From positions 1-5,425 of the forward strand of contig JAKAVX010000219.1 of NCBI GenBank assembly GCA_021827465.1: a stretch of 5,425 nucleotides of DNA. Direction: 5' to 3'. Shown here piece by piece: positions 1-5,425 of the stretch. Each line of letters starts with the position of its first letter. Within the stretch, counting starts at the first letter, position 1. Source of the stretch: Deltaproteobacteria bacterium (lineage in GTDB: Bacteria > Desulfobacterota_B > Binatia > Binatales > Binataceae). The position numbers and the translations under genes are program-made. The notes below the pieces were generated by a model, which saw nothing but the letters and a program-made list of their open reading frames with translations, had not been told where the DNA came from and made no database searches.

Positions 1-479
1 TCCCGATCCCATCCACCGCCCCGCGCATTACTCCCTATCGCCAGATGGTAGCGCTCGACAAGGGCGACGCTGAAATCGTAACTGCGCAGAATCGCCATAT
101 ATTCCTGCGCCCGATTGCCTCCGCCGCCCAATCCCCCGCTCAGGACGGCCATCTCGCCGCTCTGAATTTCGCCGGAAAGCGACTGGCCGAACGCGCTTAG
201 CTGTGCGCCTGGTTGCGCCACCGGCCTTATGACTGCCTCGGCCCTGTAGTAGGGGGTAACAACGAATGCCGCAACTACCAACGTGAGGACTGCAACGCTT
301 GCGCAAAGCGCCGCAATGATGCGCCATCGCGCCTTCAGCAAAAGCCAGTATGCGAAGAGGTCCCGCGGCTCGCGCAGCAACAACAATTTGGATGGAGCGC
401 GGATCGGCGCGGCGTCGGATGTCTCGTCCGCGCAATTATGATCGTTGGCGTTGGCCTGGTACGAAACGCTCAAATCCAC
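1..479 (-). CDS. Wzz-type polysaccharide chain-length determinant protein, N-terminal part (runs off window)
   Basis: The 159 codons visible read from a GTG at 479 to the window edge, so the C-terminal part is missing. A cytoplasmic N-terminal tail of about 50 residues is followed by one membrane segment (about residues 52-74, from WRIIAAL to AAFVV). Next comes TPYYRAEAVIRP, the proline/tyrosine/alanine signature with which Wzz periplasmic domains begin. A glycine-rich stretch (about 114-121) and QEYMAILRSYDFSVALVERY (about 125-144) then match the usual Wzz pattern of a helix repeating 'L-S-D/V...V-hydrophobic'. Wzz/PCP proteins are inner-membrane proteins that control the length of O-antigen or exopolysaccharide chains. 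The missing part would show whether this is a plain Wzz, an exosortase-locus chain-length protein or a Wzc-like kinase fusion. The GTG is chosen because no ATG occurs in frame before residue 110 and a strong ribosome binding site precedes it. The frame is open upstream to a stop at 570-572. Confidence 0.87.
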   Translation of the reverse strand, partial: MDLSVSYQANANDHNCADETSDAAPIRAPSKLLLLREPRDLFAYWLLLKARWRIIAALCASVAVLTLVVAAFVVTPYYRAEAVIRPVAQPGAQLSAFGQSLSGEIQSGEMAVLSGGLGGGGNRAQEYMAILRSYDFSVALVERYHLAIGSNARGGGWDR

Positions 480-484
480 GTTCG

Positions 485-491
485 CCCCTTT
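485..491 (-). promoter_or_regulatory. Ribosome binding site of the Wzz-like gene
   Basis: The minus strand reads AAAGGGG, then five bases (CGAAC), then the GTG at 479. This purine-rich block fixes the non-ATG start of the chain-length gene and places the membrane segment about 50 residues in, as expected for the family. Confidence 0.65.
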
Positions 492-732
492 GGTCTCAGT
501 CGCGCTTGGCAAAGGCCTGCTCCGGGAAGGCAGGCCGGGTTCTTCGCCTTGAAAGATCCCCTGTGCAGCTCAGTGGATATATTGAGGCGTCAGCGATCGC
601 AAGGCAGTTTCGGGGATGTGCGCAAAAGCGATAGAGGCAAGTGGAAAGTAATATGTATGAGCCAAGGAAGCCTGCATTTGCGCTGAGAACCTCACTTTGT
701 CCCTCAATAACGGCCATCTGGCGAAGCGCGAT

Positions 733-752
733 GCTCGCGCCAATTCGCGAGC
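733..752. repeat. Second inverted repeat (7-bp arms) next to the large hairpin
   Basis: GCTCGCG, six bases (CCAATT) and CGCGAGC form a perfect seven-base-pair stem. It can be extended by a G-T wobble and an A-T pair at its base. It lies 18 bases from the larger hairpin on the side a minus-strand transcript reaches second, so the two could form tandem hairpins in the 3' untranslated region of the GT39-like gene. No T-tract follows it. Confidence 0.4.
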
Positions 753-770
753 GTTCATTGCCAAAACGCG

Positions 771-800
771 GACGGGGAACGGATTGCTCCGTTCCCCGTC
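771..800 (-). terminator. Perfect 13-bp hairpin, probable transcription terminator of the GT39-like gene
   Basis: GACGGGGAACGGA is followed by the four-base loop TTGC and then the exact reverse complement TCCGTTCCCCGTC. The hairpin begins 59 bases past the stop codon of the minus-strand GT39-like gene. On the minus strand the base of the stem is followed by CGCGTTTTGG, so there is only a short T run, set four bases away. On the plus strand it is followed by GTTTCACACTCTTT. The stem is very stable, but the T-tract is poor for a textbook intrinsic terminator. It could instead be an RNA-stabilising 3' hairpin or a protein-binding palindrome. The structure is certain; its role is inferred. Confidence 0.55.
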
Positions 801-859
801 GTTTCACACTCTTTGCTCTCCCAGGTCCTCGGCTTTTTCCGCCGAAACCCGCTCTTCTG

Positions 860-2548
860 TCAACCGCTCAGCGCCGCACCAGGTCTCTCCTTCAGCAAGG
901 AACGGCGCTCAAGAACGATGTAGCCTTCGCCCAGATCCTTGACCGGTGCGAACTTCACCCGCAGATACGAACGAAGCGGTCCCAGATGGTCCCCGCGTAG
1001 CGGCGGATCATGCGGATCGAGACTCTTTGACCACAGAACAAACTTAACGCGTTTCGCCGCGAGTGCTTCGATCAGTGCCCGTACCTGCTCGGGCCGCGTG
1101 TATCCGTTTGCCGTCACGTATGGAATTTGGGCAGGATTACGCAAGCCAAGCCCAAAGTACATGTCCGAGTAAACTGCCTCGAAGAAAAACTCCCACGGCC
1201 GCGTATGATTGGCGACCCACGTGTACCTCGCGTAATCCTTCCGTTTGAGCAATGCGGTTCGGCCGAGCGGCGTATTCAGAATCCCGTGCCATCGCGTTTG
1301 CGTATGCACCATCGCTCCGACCATCGCCATCCCCATGGCCGTCGCGGCGGCTTTCAGCCACACATCACGCGCCCGCAGTTGTTCCAACAACCACACACTC
1401 AGGATAAAGGCCGGCAGTGACGCTTCGCATAACCTGACGAATTCCGGCGCATAAATGACGCTACCATACAATGCAAGTCCCGCCGTTGTTACTAGGGCAA
1501 GCCGCTCGCAGTTGTCCCCTTCCATCGCAAGGCGTCTACGCCACCACGAGATCATGAGCACCATCAGGTAGACGGCCGGAATAAGCAGGAAGATAGCGAA
1601 GAGAAACAATGCCCGTGGCACATCATACCAGTGCGCCAGCGGCGGCAGGACCTTTAGCAGACCCGACCAGGTGTTGTACACAGTGTCTTGCCGATAGTAC
1701 TTCATCGGAAAAACAACGCAGTACGCGATGAATCTTCCCAGCCCTATCTCGCCCACGAAATATGCGTTGACGCCCAGTACCACCGTGACAAACGCGCCGA
1801 GCAGCGTTGCGGCGCGCCCAGCAATAGCTGGGACGCCGCTCCCCCGAAGCCATCCTTCCCACGCAAGAAAGGCCGCGAAGACTCCCGCAGCCACCGCTCC
1901 ACGACTTTGTGTAAAGCACGCCGCTAGTCCCAGAAGGAAACCCGCGCACGCCACCCGTCCAAGGGTTCGCTTGTCGATTAGCGTCGCCGTGGCCGCAAGG
2001 ACGAGGAGCACACTGTACTTGTGATGGGTCGCGTCGAGCGCAAAATGAAACGCGTATATGAAAAGCAGACTTGGCAGATACGCGTGCCAGCCTTCAAGGA
2101 CGCGCCGCGATATCACCATTCCCAGCCACGCAATTAACACCGCCAGCGCGATCAGCGCACCATTCGGAATCCATGCCCGAATTCCGAACATCTTGAACAG
2201 CGCGAAGTAAAATAACTCGGTCCCAGGTAGGGTGTACTGGAAAAACTCCTTGTAAATGGCCTGCCCGTGAACCATCCGAAGCGCGTTGTCCAAGTTGATT
2301 GACTGGTCGTTTGCTATCGAGATAGGAACCGCCAGCAAGACAAAGACTTCGAGGTAAATGAAAATCGCCGTGCCCACCAGCAACCAGAACCCTGGCCTGT
2401 CCATCGCGAGAAGAGAACGCCATTCTCCGGCCCGCCCACGCTCCGCCTCGATCCCTTCCGAAACGATTGGTGGGTGGGACGCACGTCCCCGCGCCGCCGC
2501 CTCCGCACTCAGGCGCACGGCCACCGATCGAAAATGGATCTCTCGCAT
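860..2548 (-). CDS. Polytopic membrane glycosyltransferase-like protein (GT39/PMT-like, GT-C fold) with C-terminal soluble domain
   Basis: This 562-residue protein has about 10-12 membrane segments, the first at about 54-78. The first outward loop reads NDQSINLDNALRMVHGQAIY (80-99), followed by KEFFQYTLPG. This corresponds to the 'D...A..hl.G..pYrdf...pP' pattern of GT39-like enzymes, in which loop acids (here D81 or D87) are the expected catalytic or metal-binding residues. DATHHKYS (172-179) and FTQSRGA (212-218) are further patterns I associate with bacterial members. After the last membrane segment (about 398-415) comes a soluble domain of about 140 residues, with RPEQVR (485-490), VKFVLWS (501-507) and LGPLRSYLR (522-530). 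The family transfers sugars from polyprenyl-phosphate donors on the periplasmic side; the substrate here cannot be read. The start is uncertain. The ATG at 2548 gives a 48-residue Arg/Ala/Glu-rich leader, while an ATG at 2404 sits just before the first membrane helix. Neither has a clear ribosome binding site. It is transcribed divergently from the next gene. Confidence 0.8.
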   Translation of the reverse strand: MREIHFRSVAVRLSAEAAARGRASHPPIVSEGIEAERGRAGEWRSLLAMDRPGFWLLVGTAIFIYLEVFVLLAVPISIANDQSINLDNALRMVHGQAIYKEFFQYTLPGTELFYFALFKMFGIRAWIPNGALIALAVLIAWLGMVISRRVLEGWHAYLPSLLFIYAFHFALDATHHKYSVLLVLAATATLIDKRTLGRVACAGFLLGLAACFTQSRGAVAAGVFAAFLAWEGWLRGSGVPAIAGRAATLLGAFVTVVLGVNAYFVGEIGLGRFIAYCVVFPMKYYRQDTVYNTWSGLLKVLPPLAHWYDVPRALFLFAIFLLIPAVYLMVLMISWWRRRLAMEGDNCERLALVTTAGLALYGSVIYAPEFVRLCEASLPAFILSVWLLEQLRARDVWLKAAATAMGMAMVGAMVHTQTRWHGILNTPLGRTALLKRKDYARYTWVANHTRPWEFFFEAVYSDMYFGLGLRNPAQIPYVTANGYTRPEQVRALIEALAAKRVKFVLWSKSLDPHDPPLRGDHLGPLRSYLRVKFAPVKDLGEGYIVLERRSLLKERPGAALSG

Positions 2549-2646
2549 CTGTCGTCTTAAACGGGCTCTTGGGCCCCTAGCCAGTTGTTTTGGCTGATTC
2601 GCACCGGTTGAAACCCACGTGTGAGAAGTGTAAAGGTTTCCGGCCG
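2549..2646. promoter_or_regulatory. Divergent intergenic region between the two membrane-protein genes
   Basis: These 98 bases separate two genes pointing away from each other, so promoters for both should lie here, or within the first codons of the GT39-like gene if its true start is at 2404. Visible elements are an inverted repeat AGCCA-N7-TGGCT (2579-2595), a GC-rich imperfect hairpin GGGCTC-TT-GGGCCC, and the palindromes ACCGGT (2603-2608) and CACGTG (2616-2621). Any of these might bind a regulator, but all are short. No clear -35/-10 pair could be chosen by eye on either strand. The function is inferred from gene orientation. Confidence 0.4.
2632..2636 (+). promoter_or_regulatory. Probable ribosome binding site deciding the ATG at 2647
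   Basis: AAAGG lies ten bases upstream of the ATG at 2647. The alternative TTG start at 2590, which would add 19 residues, has no purine-rich block before it. The spacing is slightly long, so support is moderate. Confidence 0.4.
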
Positions 2647-3753
2647 ATGCAGCAGCTAGTCAATGACGCTCGACCGGGGCATCTCCCGGACTCAAGCCAT
2701 GCGAGTCACGGTCCGTCCTGGCGCCATGGATTGCTCCTCGCTCTCATTGTCATTCTGACGCCAATATACTCTGTTATGTACACGGACATTCATGTCTTTC
2801 CGAGCGCGGAAACTCCGGACGCGTACGGCGAGCAGTCCGTTCCTCCGGACGCGCTGGTCTACCTCGACATGTACAATCGCAAGCCGGCTCCCGCTCCGTA
2901 CCGGTATCGCGTCCTTACAGTGTCTCTGGCGCGGCTTTTGCCCGACATCCCGCCTTCCCTCTTTTCCCAATTGCGGAAGGTGACACCCAGATGGCAGGCG
3001 AAAGTACACTTCGGAATCGTCAATTCTGCATTTCTTTGCGCCACGGCCATTACGTTGTTTTACTACCTCGCCGTGTTGGAATTTACATTCATCGAGTCAT
3101 TGCTCGGAGTGGTGCTGTTTTTAGGCTTGAAGCCAGTGGTAGAAACGGCGGCCCTGCCGCTTGTGGACGCGTCGGCGTATTTCTTTCTGGTGCTGGGCTT
3201 CCTTGCCATCGCACAGCGTACCGCCTGGTTGCTGGCGGTGACACTTCTCGTGGGCGCCTTCGCCAAGGAGACAGTATTTCTGCTGGCAGTACCTCTCGTA
3301 CTCGCATCGTGCTCGTGGCGTGATCGTGTTCGGATGACAGCCGCATTCGTTCCCGCCGCCGTGATTTACGGAACGTTTCGGATCCTGCTGGCGTATGCGT
3401 ACCGGCGGCCTGGACTCGGCCTGGAGTTCGCATGGGAACCGCTCGAGATGGCCGCCTCGCTGTTTCGTTTCAACTGCTTCCTCGATCTGGCGAGTTCCTT
3501 CAGTTCCCTTTGGATCCTTGCCTTCGCCGGTCTCGTATGGTCCGACGCGCCCAAGGACGTAAAGCGCGGGCTTTGGTTCGCAGCGGTCATCCTCGCCCTC
3601 ATCCTCGTTTCGGGAAGCAACCTGGGGCGAATTCTGGTCCTGGCATTTCCGGTAGTCATCCCTCTCGCACTTTTCGGCCTGCGGTTTGTCGCCCAGAGGT
3701 TTGGAATCGACTATCCCGGCAGACTGTCCGCAGCCGGCGCGGGGAGCGAGTGA
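2647..3753 (+). CDS. Uncharacterised multi-span membrane protein with PYRYRVL motif (putative GT-C-like transferase)
   Basis: This 368-residue protein has about nine or ten hydrophobic segments: about 27-46, 125-144, 148-166, 174-190, 192-206, 208-222, 230-250, 286-298, 307-324 and 328-347. The first outward loop (about 47-117) is long and carries several acids, then PYRYRVL (84-90). That motif is common in large, mostly unannotated families of bacterial membrane proteins in glycan loci. LVDASAYFF (172-180) and AFAKETVFLL (204-213) resemble the 'D...fl' and 'KE' helix motifs of GT-C-type enzymes. These similarities suggest a polyprenyl-linked sugar transferase or another glycan-related membrane protein, but no catalytic site can be assigned and I do not recognise a named family. 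The ATG at 2647 is preferred over a TTG at 2590 because of its ribosome binding site. This is the only plus-strand gene here, divergent from the GT39-like gene and convergent with the methyltransferase. Coding status is well supported by length, hydrophobic pattern and the lack of a rival frame. Confidence 0.78.
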   Translation: MQQLVNDARPGHLPDSSHASHGPSWRHGLLLALIVILTPIYSVMYTDIHVFPSAETPDAYGEQSVPPDALVYLDMYNRKPAPAPYRYRVLTVSLARLLPDIPPSLFSQLRKVTPRWQAKVHFGIVNSAFLCATAITLFYYLAVLEFTFIESLLGVVLFLGLKPVVETAALPLVDASAYFFLVLGFLAIAQRTAWLLAVTLLVGAFAKETVFLLAVPLVLASCSWRDRVRMTAAFVPAAVIYGTFRILLAYAYRRPGLGLEFAWEPLEMAASLFRFNCFLDLASSFSSLWILAFAGLVWSDAPKDVKRGLWFAAVILALILVSGSNLGRILVLAFPVVIPLALFGLRFVAQRFGIDYPGRLSAAGAGSE

Positions 3754-4040
3754 ACGCTCGCGTGCGTAAAGTGGAAAAATTTCCGGTACATCACCCGCCC
3801 TGCCACACCGACCCATCTTGCAAATGGATTGCGTGATCCCCCGTCGGAATATCGGCACGGCAGGCCGGATGAGCAAATGCACCTAGACGAAAACCAGGGC
3901 TGCGGCGAGCCTGACTTGCACCGCAACCGGACCTGCGATCCGTGCTGTTTTCGTAAACGGCCGAGAGCCCGATTCTTTCGCGCCGGCCTGCTGGCGTACC
4001 TGAACGCGAACCTCCATTGCGTGAAGTCAGGATCCCATCT
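3754..4040. other. Convergent intergenic gap without recognisable gene
   Basis: These 287 bases lie between the stop codons of two convergent genes. A plus-strand frame from a TTG at 3829 runs to 4131 (100 residues, cysteine- and arginine-rich). It overlaps the end of the methyltransferase, lacks a ribosome binding site and resembles nothing known, so it is not called. One weak hairpin, CGCCGG-CCTG-CTGGCG with one G-T pair, lies at about 3981-3996 and has no T-tract. No good terminator is visible for either gene. Confidence 0.4.
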
Positions 4041-4811
4041 TTATGGCTGCTGCGCGGAGACTCCGTTAGTCAGCCTGCACACCGCGATAAGCCCGTCGCC
4101 AAGTTCCGGCCGAAGCCTGAACGCAATTTGATCAATCAGCCACAAGATACGCTCCTGGCCGCGATTGCACAGGTATTCACGCCCTGAATAGTAACTCAAT
4201 TCCTCGATCCGGTAGCCGCATCTGCCGAGTAATTGGCGGAGCGTACCTGGCGAATAATAACCGACATGATCGGGATGCACTCGCTCGCGTCCCGTAAGCA
4301 TCGTGTAAACGAATCGATAGGCACAGTGTGCGCTCGGGGTGGTAAGGACAAGCTGCGCGGACGGGCTCCTGAGCAGCGGGCGTAGGCTTCGAAGGAAAGT
4401 TCCCGCGTCGGAAACGTGCTCGAGAATCTCGCCCGCGAGTACAATCTCGAAGCGTTTTTCAGCGAGCCGGGAATCGGAGGCAAGGCTCTCGCTGCTCCCG
4501 GTCAGGAGATTTCGATATCCGAAGCGTTCCAGCAGTGAGATCGCACCCGTCGACTGATCGACTCCGTGACACTCCGCGGCGACTACTTCCACGAGCCCGT
4601 GCAGCAGTGTCGCGTCTCGAAGCTTCGTTTCGGTGAACGGCTCATCGGCGCACCCCAGGTGCAGAACCCGCTTGCCCCGGCACAGTTTCACTATGCGCGC
4701 CGCCCTGTCGCTCAGACGGCCTTGCGCGACGCTTGCACGAAACAGCGCCCGGCTCCGATTCGCTGCATCCGAATTTGCACTCGACCGCGCATCCGCAAAA
4801 CTCGTGACCAT
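4041..4811 (-). CDS. Class I SAM-dependent methyltransferase (Methyltransf_11/23-like)
   Basis: From the ATG at 4811 the protein has 256 residues. VLHLGCADEPF (49-59) is motif I, the glycine-rich SAM loop, although it reads G-C-A rather than the usual G-x-G. GVDQS (83-87) carries the acid expected to hold the SAM ribose. GEILEHV (127-133) is the post-motif typical of the Methyltransf_11/23 group, and LVLTTPSA (154-161) is motif III. HPDHVGYYSP (179-188) follows, a pattern frequent in methyltransferases of surface-polysaccharide loci. Sugar or lipid-linked glycan O-methylation is a reasonable guess from the neighbours, but the acceptor is unknown. It follows the deacetylase by 19 bases and is probably co-transcribed with it. 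A GTG at 4847 would add 12 residues and overlap the deacetylase by 17 bases. The ATG is preferred because GGGAAAG precedes it at good spacing. The protein is cytoplasmic, with no membrane segment. Confidence 0.85.
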   Translation of the reverse strand: MVTSFADARSSANSDAANRSRALFRASVAQGRLSDRAARIVKLCRGKRVLHLGCADEPFTETKLRDATLLHGLVEVVAAECHGVDQSTGAISLLERFGYRNLLTGSSESLASDSRLAEKRFEIVLAGEILEHVSDAGTFLRSLRPLLRSPSAQLVLTTPSAHCAYRFVYTMLTGRERVHPDHVGYYSPGTLRQLLGRCGYRIEELSYYSGREYLCNRGQERILWLIDQIAFRLRPELGDGLIAVCRLTNGVSAQQP

Positions 4812-4820
4812 GTTCTGGTT

Positions 4821-4827
4821 CTTTCCC
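4821..4827 (-). promoter_or_regulatory. Ribosome binding site of the methyltransferase
   Basis: The minus strand reads GGGAAAG nine bases before the ATG at 4811, directly after the deacetylase TGA. It supports the ATG over the in-frame GTG at 4847 and suggests the two genes are translated from one message. Confidence 0.5.
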
Positions 4828-4830
4828 AAC

Positions 4831-5425
4831 TCAGACGCCCGTGTCACTCGCGCGACGCAGTGCCGATTTCAATCTGGTGCGCAGCCGAACTCGCGTTCTA
4901 AGTCGGTCAATCATCCGTGGTACCGGGCTGAACCCTAACGCTAGACGCCAGCGGAGGTCGAGCAGCGAGTCGCCCGCCTGAACGCTCGCTCTGCCGAGCG
5001 CGTTCGGATCGGTCTTGAGCGTGTTTAGCTCTTCATCACAGGTGTAAGCGAGTTCGAATGAGCGGGCGACCCGCTCGCGCACGGCATCATTGTACCGGCC
5101 GTACGGATAAGCGATCGAAACCGGCCGTTTACCGAGCAGACGACTTAAATCCCTGGCACTTCCTTCTATCTCATCGTCGAGTCGTTGCGGGGTTACGGCG
5201 GTGAGGTCGGGATGGGTTCGCGTATGCGATCCGAATTCGATCCCCCGCGCCGCCCACGATTGAATCTGTTCGGCAGCCATCAGTGGATGCGGCGCGGAAC
5301 CTGCCGCCTGATCCCATAGATTGGCGCCGCCAATATTTCCAGTGACGACGTATACGGCTGCGCCGAAGCCTTCGCGCTCAAGCACCGGCAGAGCGTATTG
5401 CGCAAGATCCGCGTATCCGTCGTCG
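4831..5425 (-). CDS. Polysaccharide deacetylase (NodB homology, CE4 family), 5' end outside the window
   Basis: The frame is open to the window edge. The 197 codons visible begin DDGYADLAQY, which is CE4 motif 1 (usually TFDDGY): its first Asp is the expected catalytic base and the second a metal ligand. Motif 2 is GSHTRTH at residues 65-71 of the visible part, with His67 and His71 completing the Asp-His-His metal site. IAYPYGRYND (104-113) is motif 3 in the 'YPYG' form seen in exopolysaccharide-locus deacetylases, rather than the Arg-bearing RxPY form. YTCDEELNTLKTDP (127-140) and ALGRASV follow, and the protein ends in an Arg-rich tail (about 170-191). I cannot find clear motifs 4 and 5, so this is a short-C-terminus variant. 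CE4 enzymes remove N- or O-acetyl groups from glycans. A GTG at 5385 lies inside the domain and is not the start. Whether a signal peptide or membrane anchor exists cannot be seen. It lies upstream of the methyltransferase in a likely operon. Confidence 0.9.
   Translation of the reverse strand, partial: DDGYADLAQYALPVLEREGFGAAVYVVTGNIGGANLWDQAAGSAPHPLMAAEQIQSWAARGIEFGSHTRTHPDLTAVTPQRLDDEIEGSARDLSRLLGKRPVSIAYPYGRYNDAVRERVARSFELAYTCDEELNTLKTDPNALGRASVQAGDSLLDLRWRLALGFSPVPRMIDRLRTRVRLRTRLKSALRRASDTGV

Larger units (their letters stand above)
480..859. other. 380-base intergenic region with inverted repeats, no convincing gene
   Basis: This stretch lies between the end of the GT39-like gene and the start of the Wzz-like gene, both on the minus strand. 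Reading frames exist on both strands, but none has a good start signal or a recognisable product. The most protein-like is a minus-strand frame ending at 570, with an ATG at 758 and about 62 residues, including a stretch YYFPLASIAFAHIPETALRS. It has no ribosome binding site, so it may be chance or a gene remnant. The region holds two inverted repeats (listed separately) and must also contain the Wzz-like gene's promoter if that gene is not read through from upstream. No strong sigma-70 or sigma-54 promoter could be identified by eye. Confidence 0.5.

Noticed and set aside
28..435. A 135-residue minus-strand open frame
   Set aside because: Its product is Arg- and Cys-rich with no domain pattern. 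The Wzz-like gene occupies the same strand in another frame, with a membrane helix, a family signature and a strong ribosome binding site.
574..602. Possible promoter TTGCGA-N17-TATCCA (minus strand) for the Wzz-like gene
   Set aside because: Only four of six and three of six bases match the sigma-70 consensus; such matches are common by chance.
570..764. Small minus-strand open frame of 64 residues ending in a hydrophobic stretch
   Set aside because: No ribosome binding site, and the 5' part lies over an inverted repeat. The residue mix is plausible for a gene remnant but not enough to call a gene.
2590..2646. TTG start adding 19 residues, including CEKC, to the plus-strand membrane protein
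   Set aside because: No purine-rich block precedes the TTG, and the ATG at 2647 has AAAGG ten bases upstream. The CxxC-like pair is more likely chance.
3121..3882. Long minus-strand frame of 253 residues opposite the plus-strand membrane protein
   Set aside because: The product is full of charged residues, Gln and Cys with no domain pattern. It is the antisense shadow of a hydrophobic protein with a clear membrane topology.
3829..4131. Plus-strand 100-residue frame starting at TTG
   Set aside because: Overlaps the methyltransferase end, has no ribosome binding site, and has an unlikely Cys/Arg-rich composition.

Overview
The window looks like part of an exopolysaccharide or surface-glycan assembly locus from a Gram-negative bacterium of moderately high GC content. 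Two genes run off the window edges. An N-terminal Wzz-type chain-length regulator lies at the left edge, and a NodB-type polysaccharide deacetylase lacking its 5' end lies at the right edge. Between them are two polytopic membrane proteins of glycosyltransferase-C (GT-C) character and a class I SAM-dependent methyltransferase. The gene mix and protein styles resemble Acidobacteriota, but this is an impression from sequence style; there is no marker gene to prove it.

Layout from left to right. Positions 1-479 (minus) hold the Wzz-like gene, which starts at a GTG with a strong ribosome binding site. Positions 480-859 hold no convincing gene but contain a perfect 13-bp-stem hairpin and a second, smaller inverted repeat. 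Positions 860-2548 (minus) encode a 562-residue GT39-like membrane protein with a C-terminal soluble domain. A short divergent gap follows, and then 2647-3753 (plus) encodes a 368-residue multi-span membrane protein with a PYRYRVL motif. This is the only plus-strand gene. A 287-base gap of no clear content separates it from a convergent minus-strand pair: the methyltransferase (4041-4811) and, upstream of it, the deacetylase (4831 to beyond the window). These two are close enough to be one transcript.

As a working picture (inference), the GT-C proteins would use polyprenyl-linked sugars at the outer face of the inner membrane. The methyltransferase and deacetylase would modify a glycan or its precursor, and the Wzz-like protein would set polymer length. 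No mobile element, CRISPR array, tRNA or rRNA was seen. I found no evidence for a wholly new system. The least understood item is the plus-strand membrane protein.
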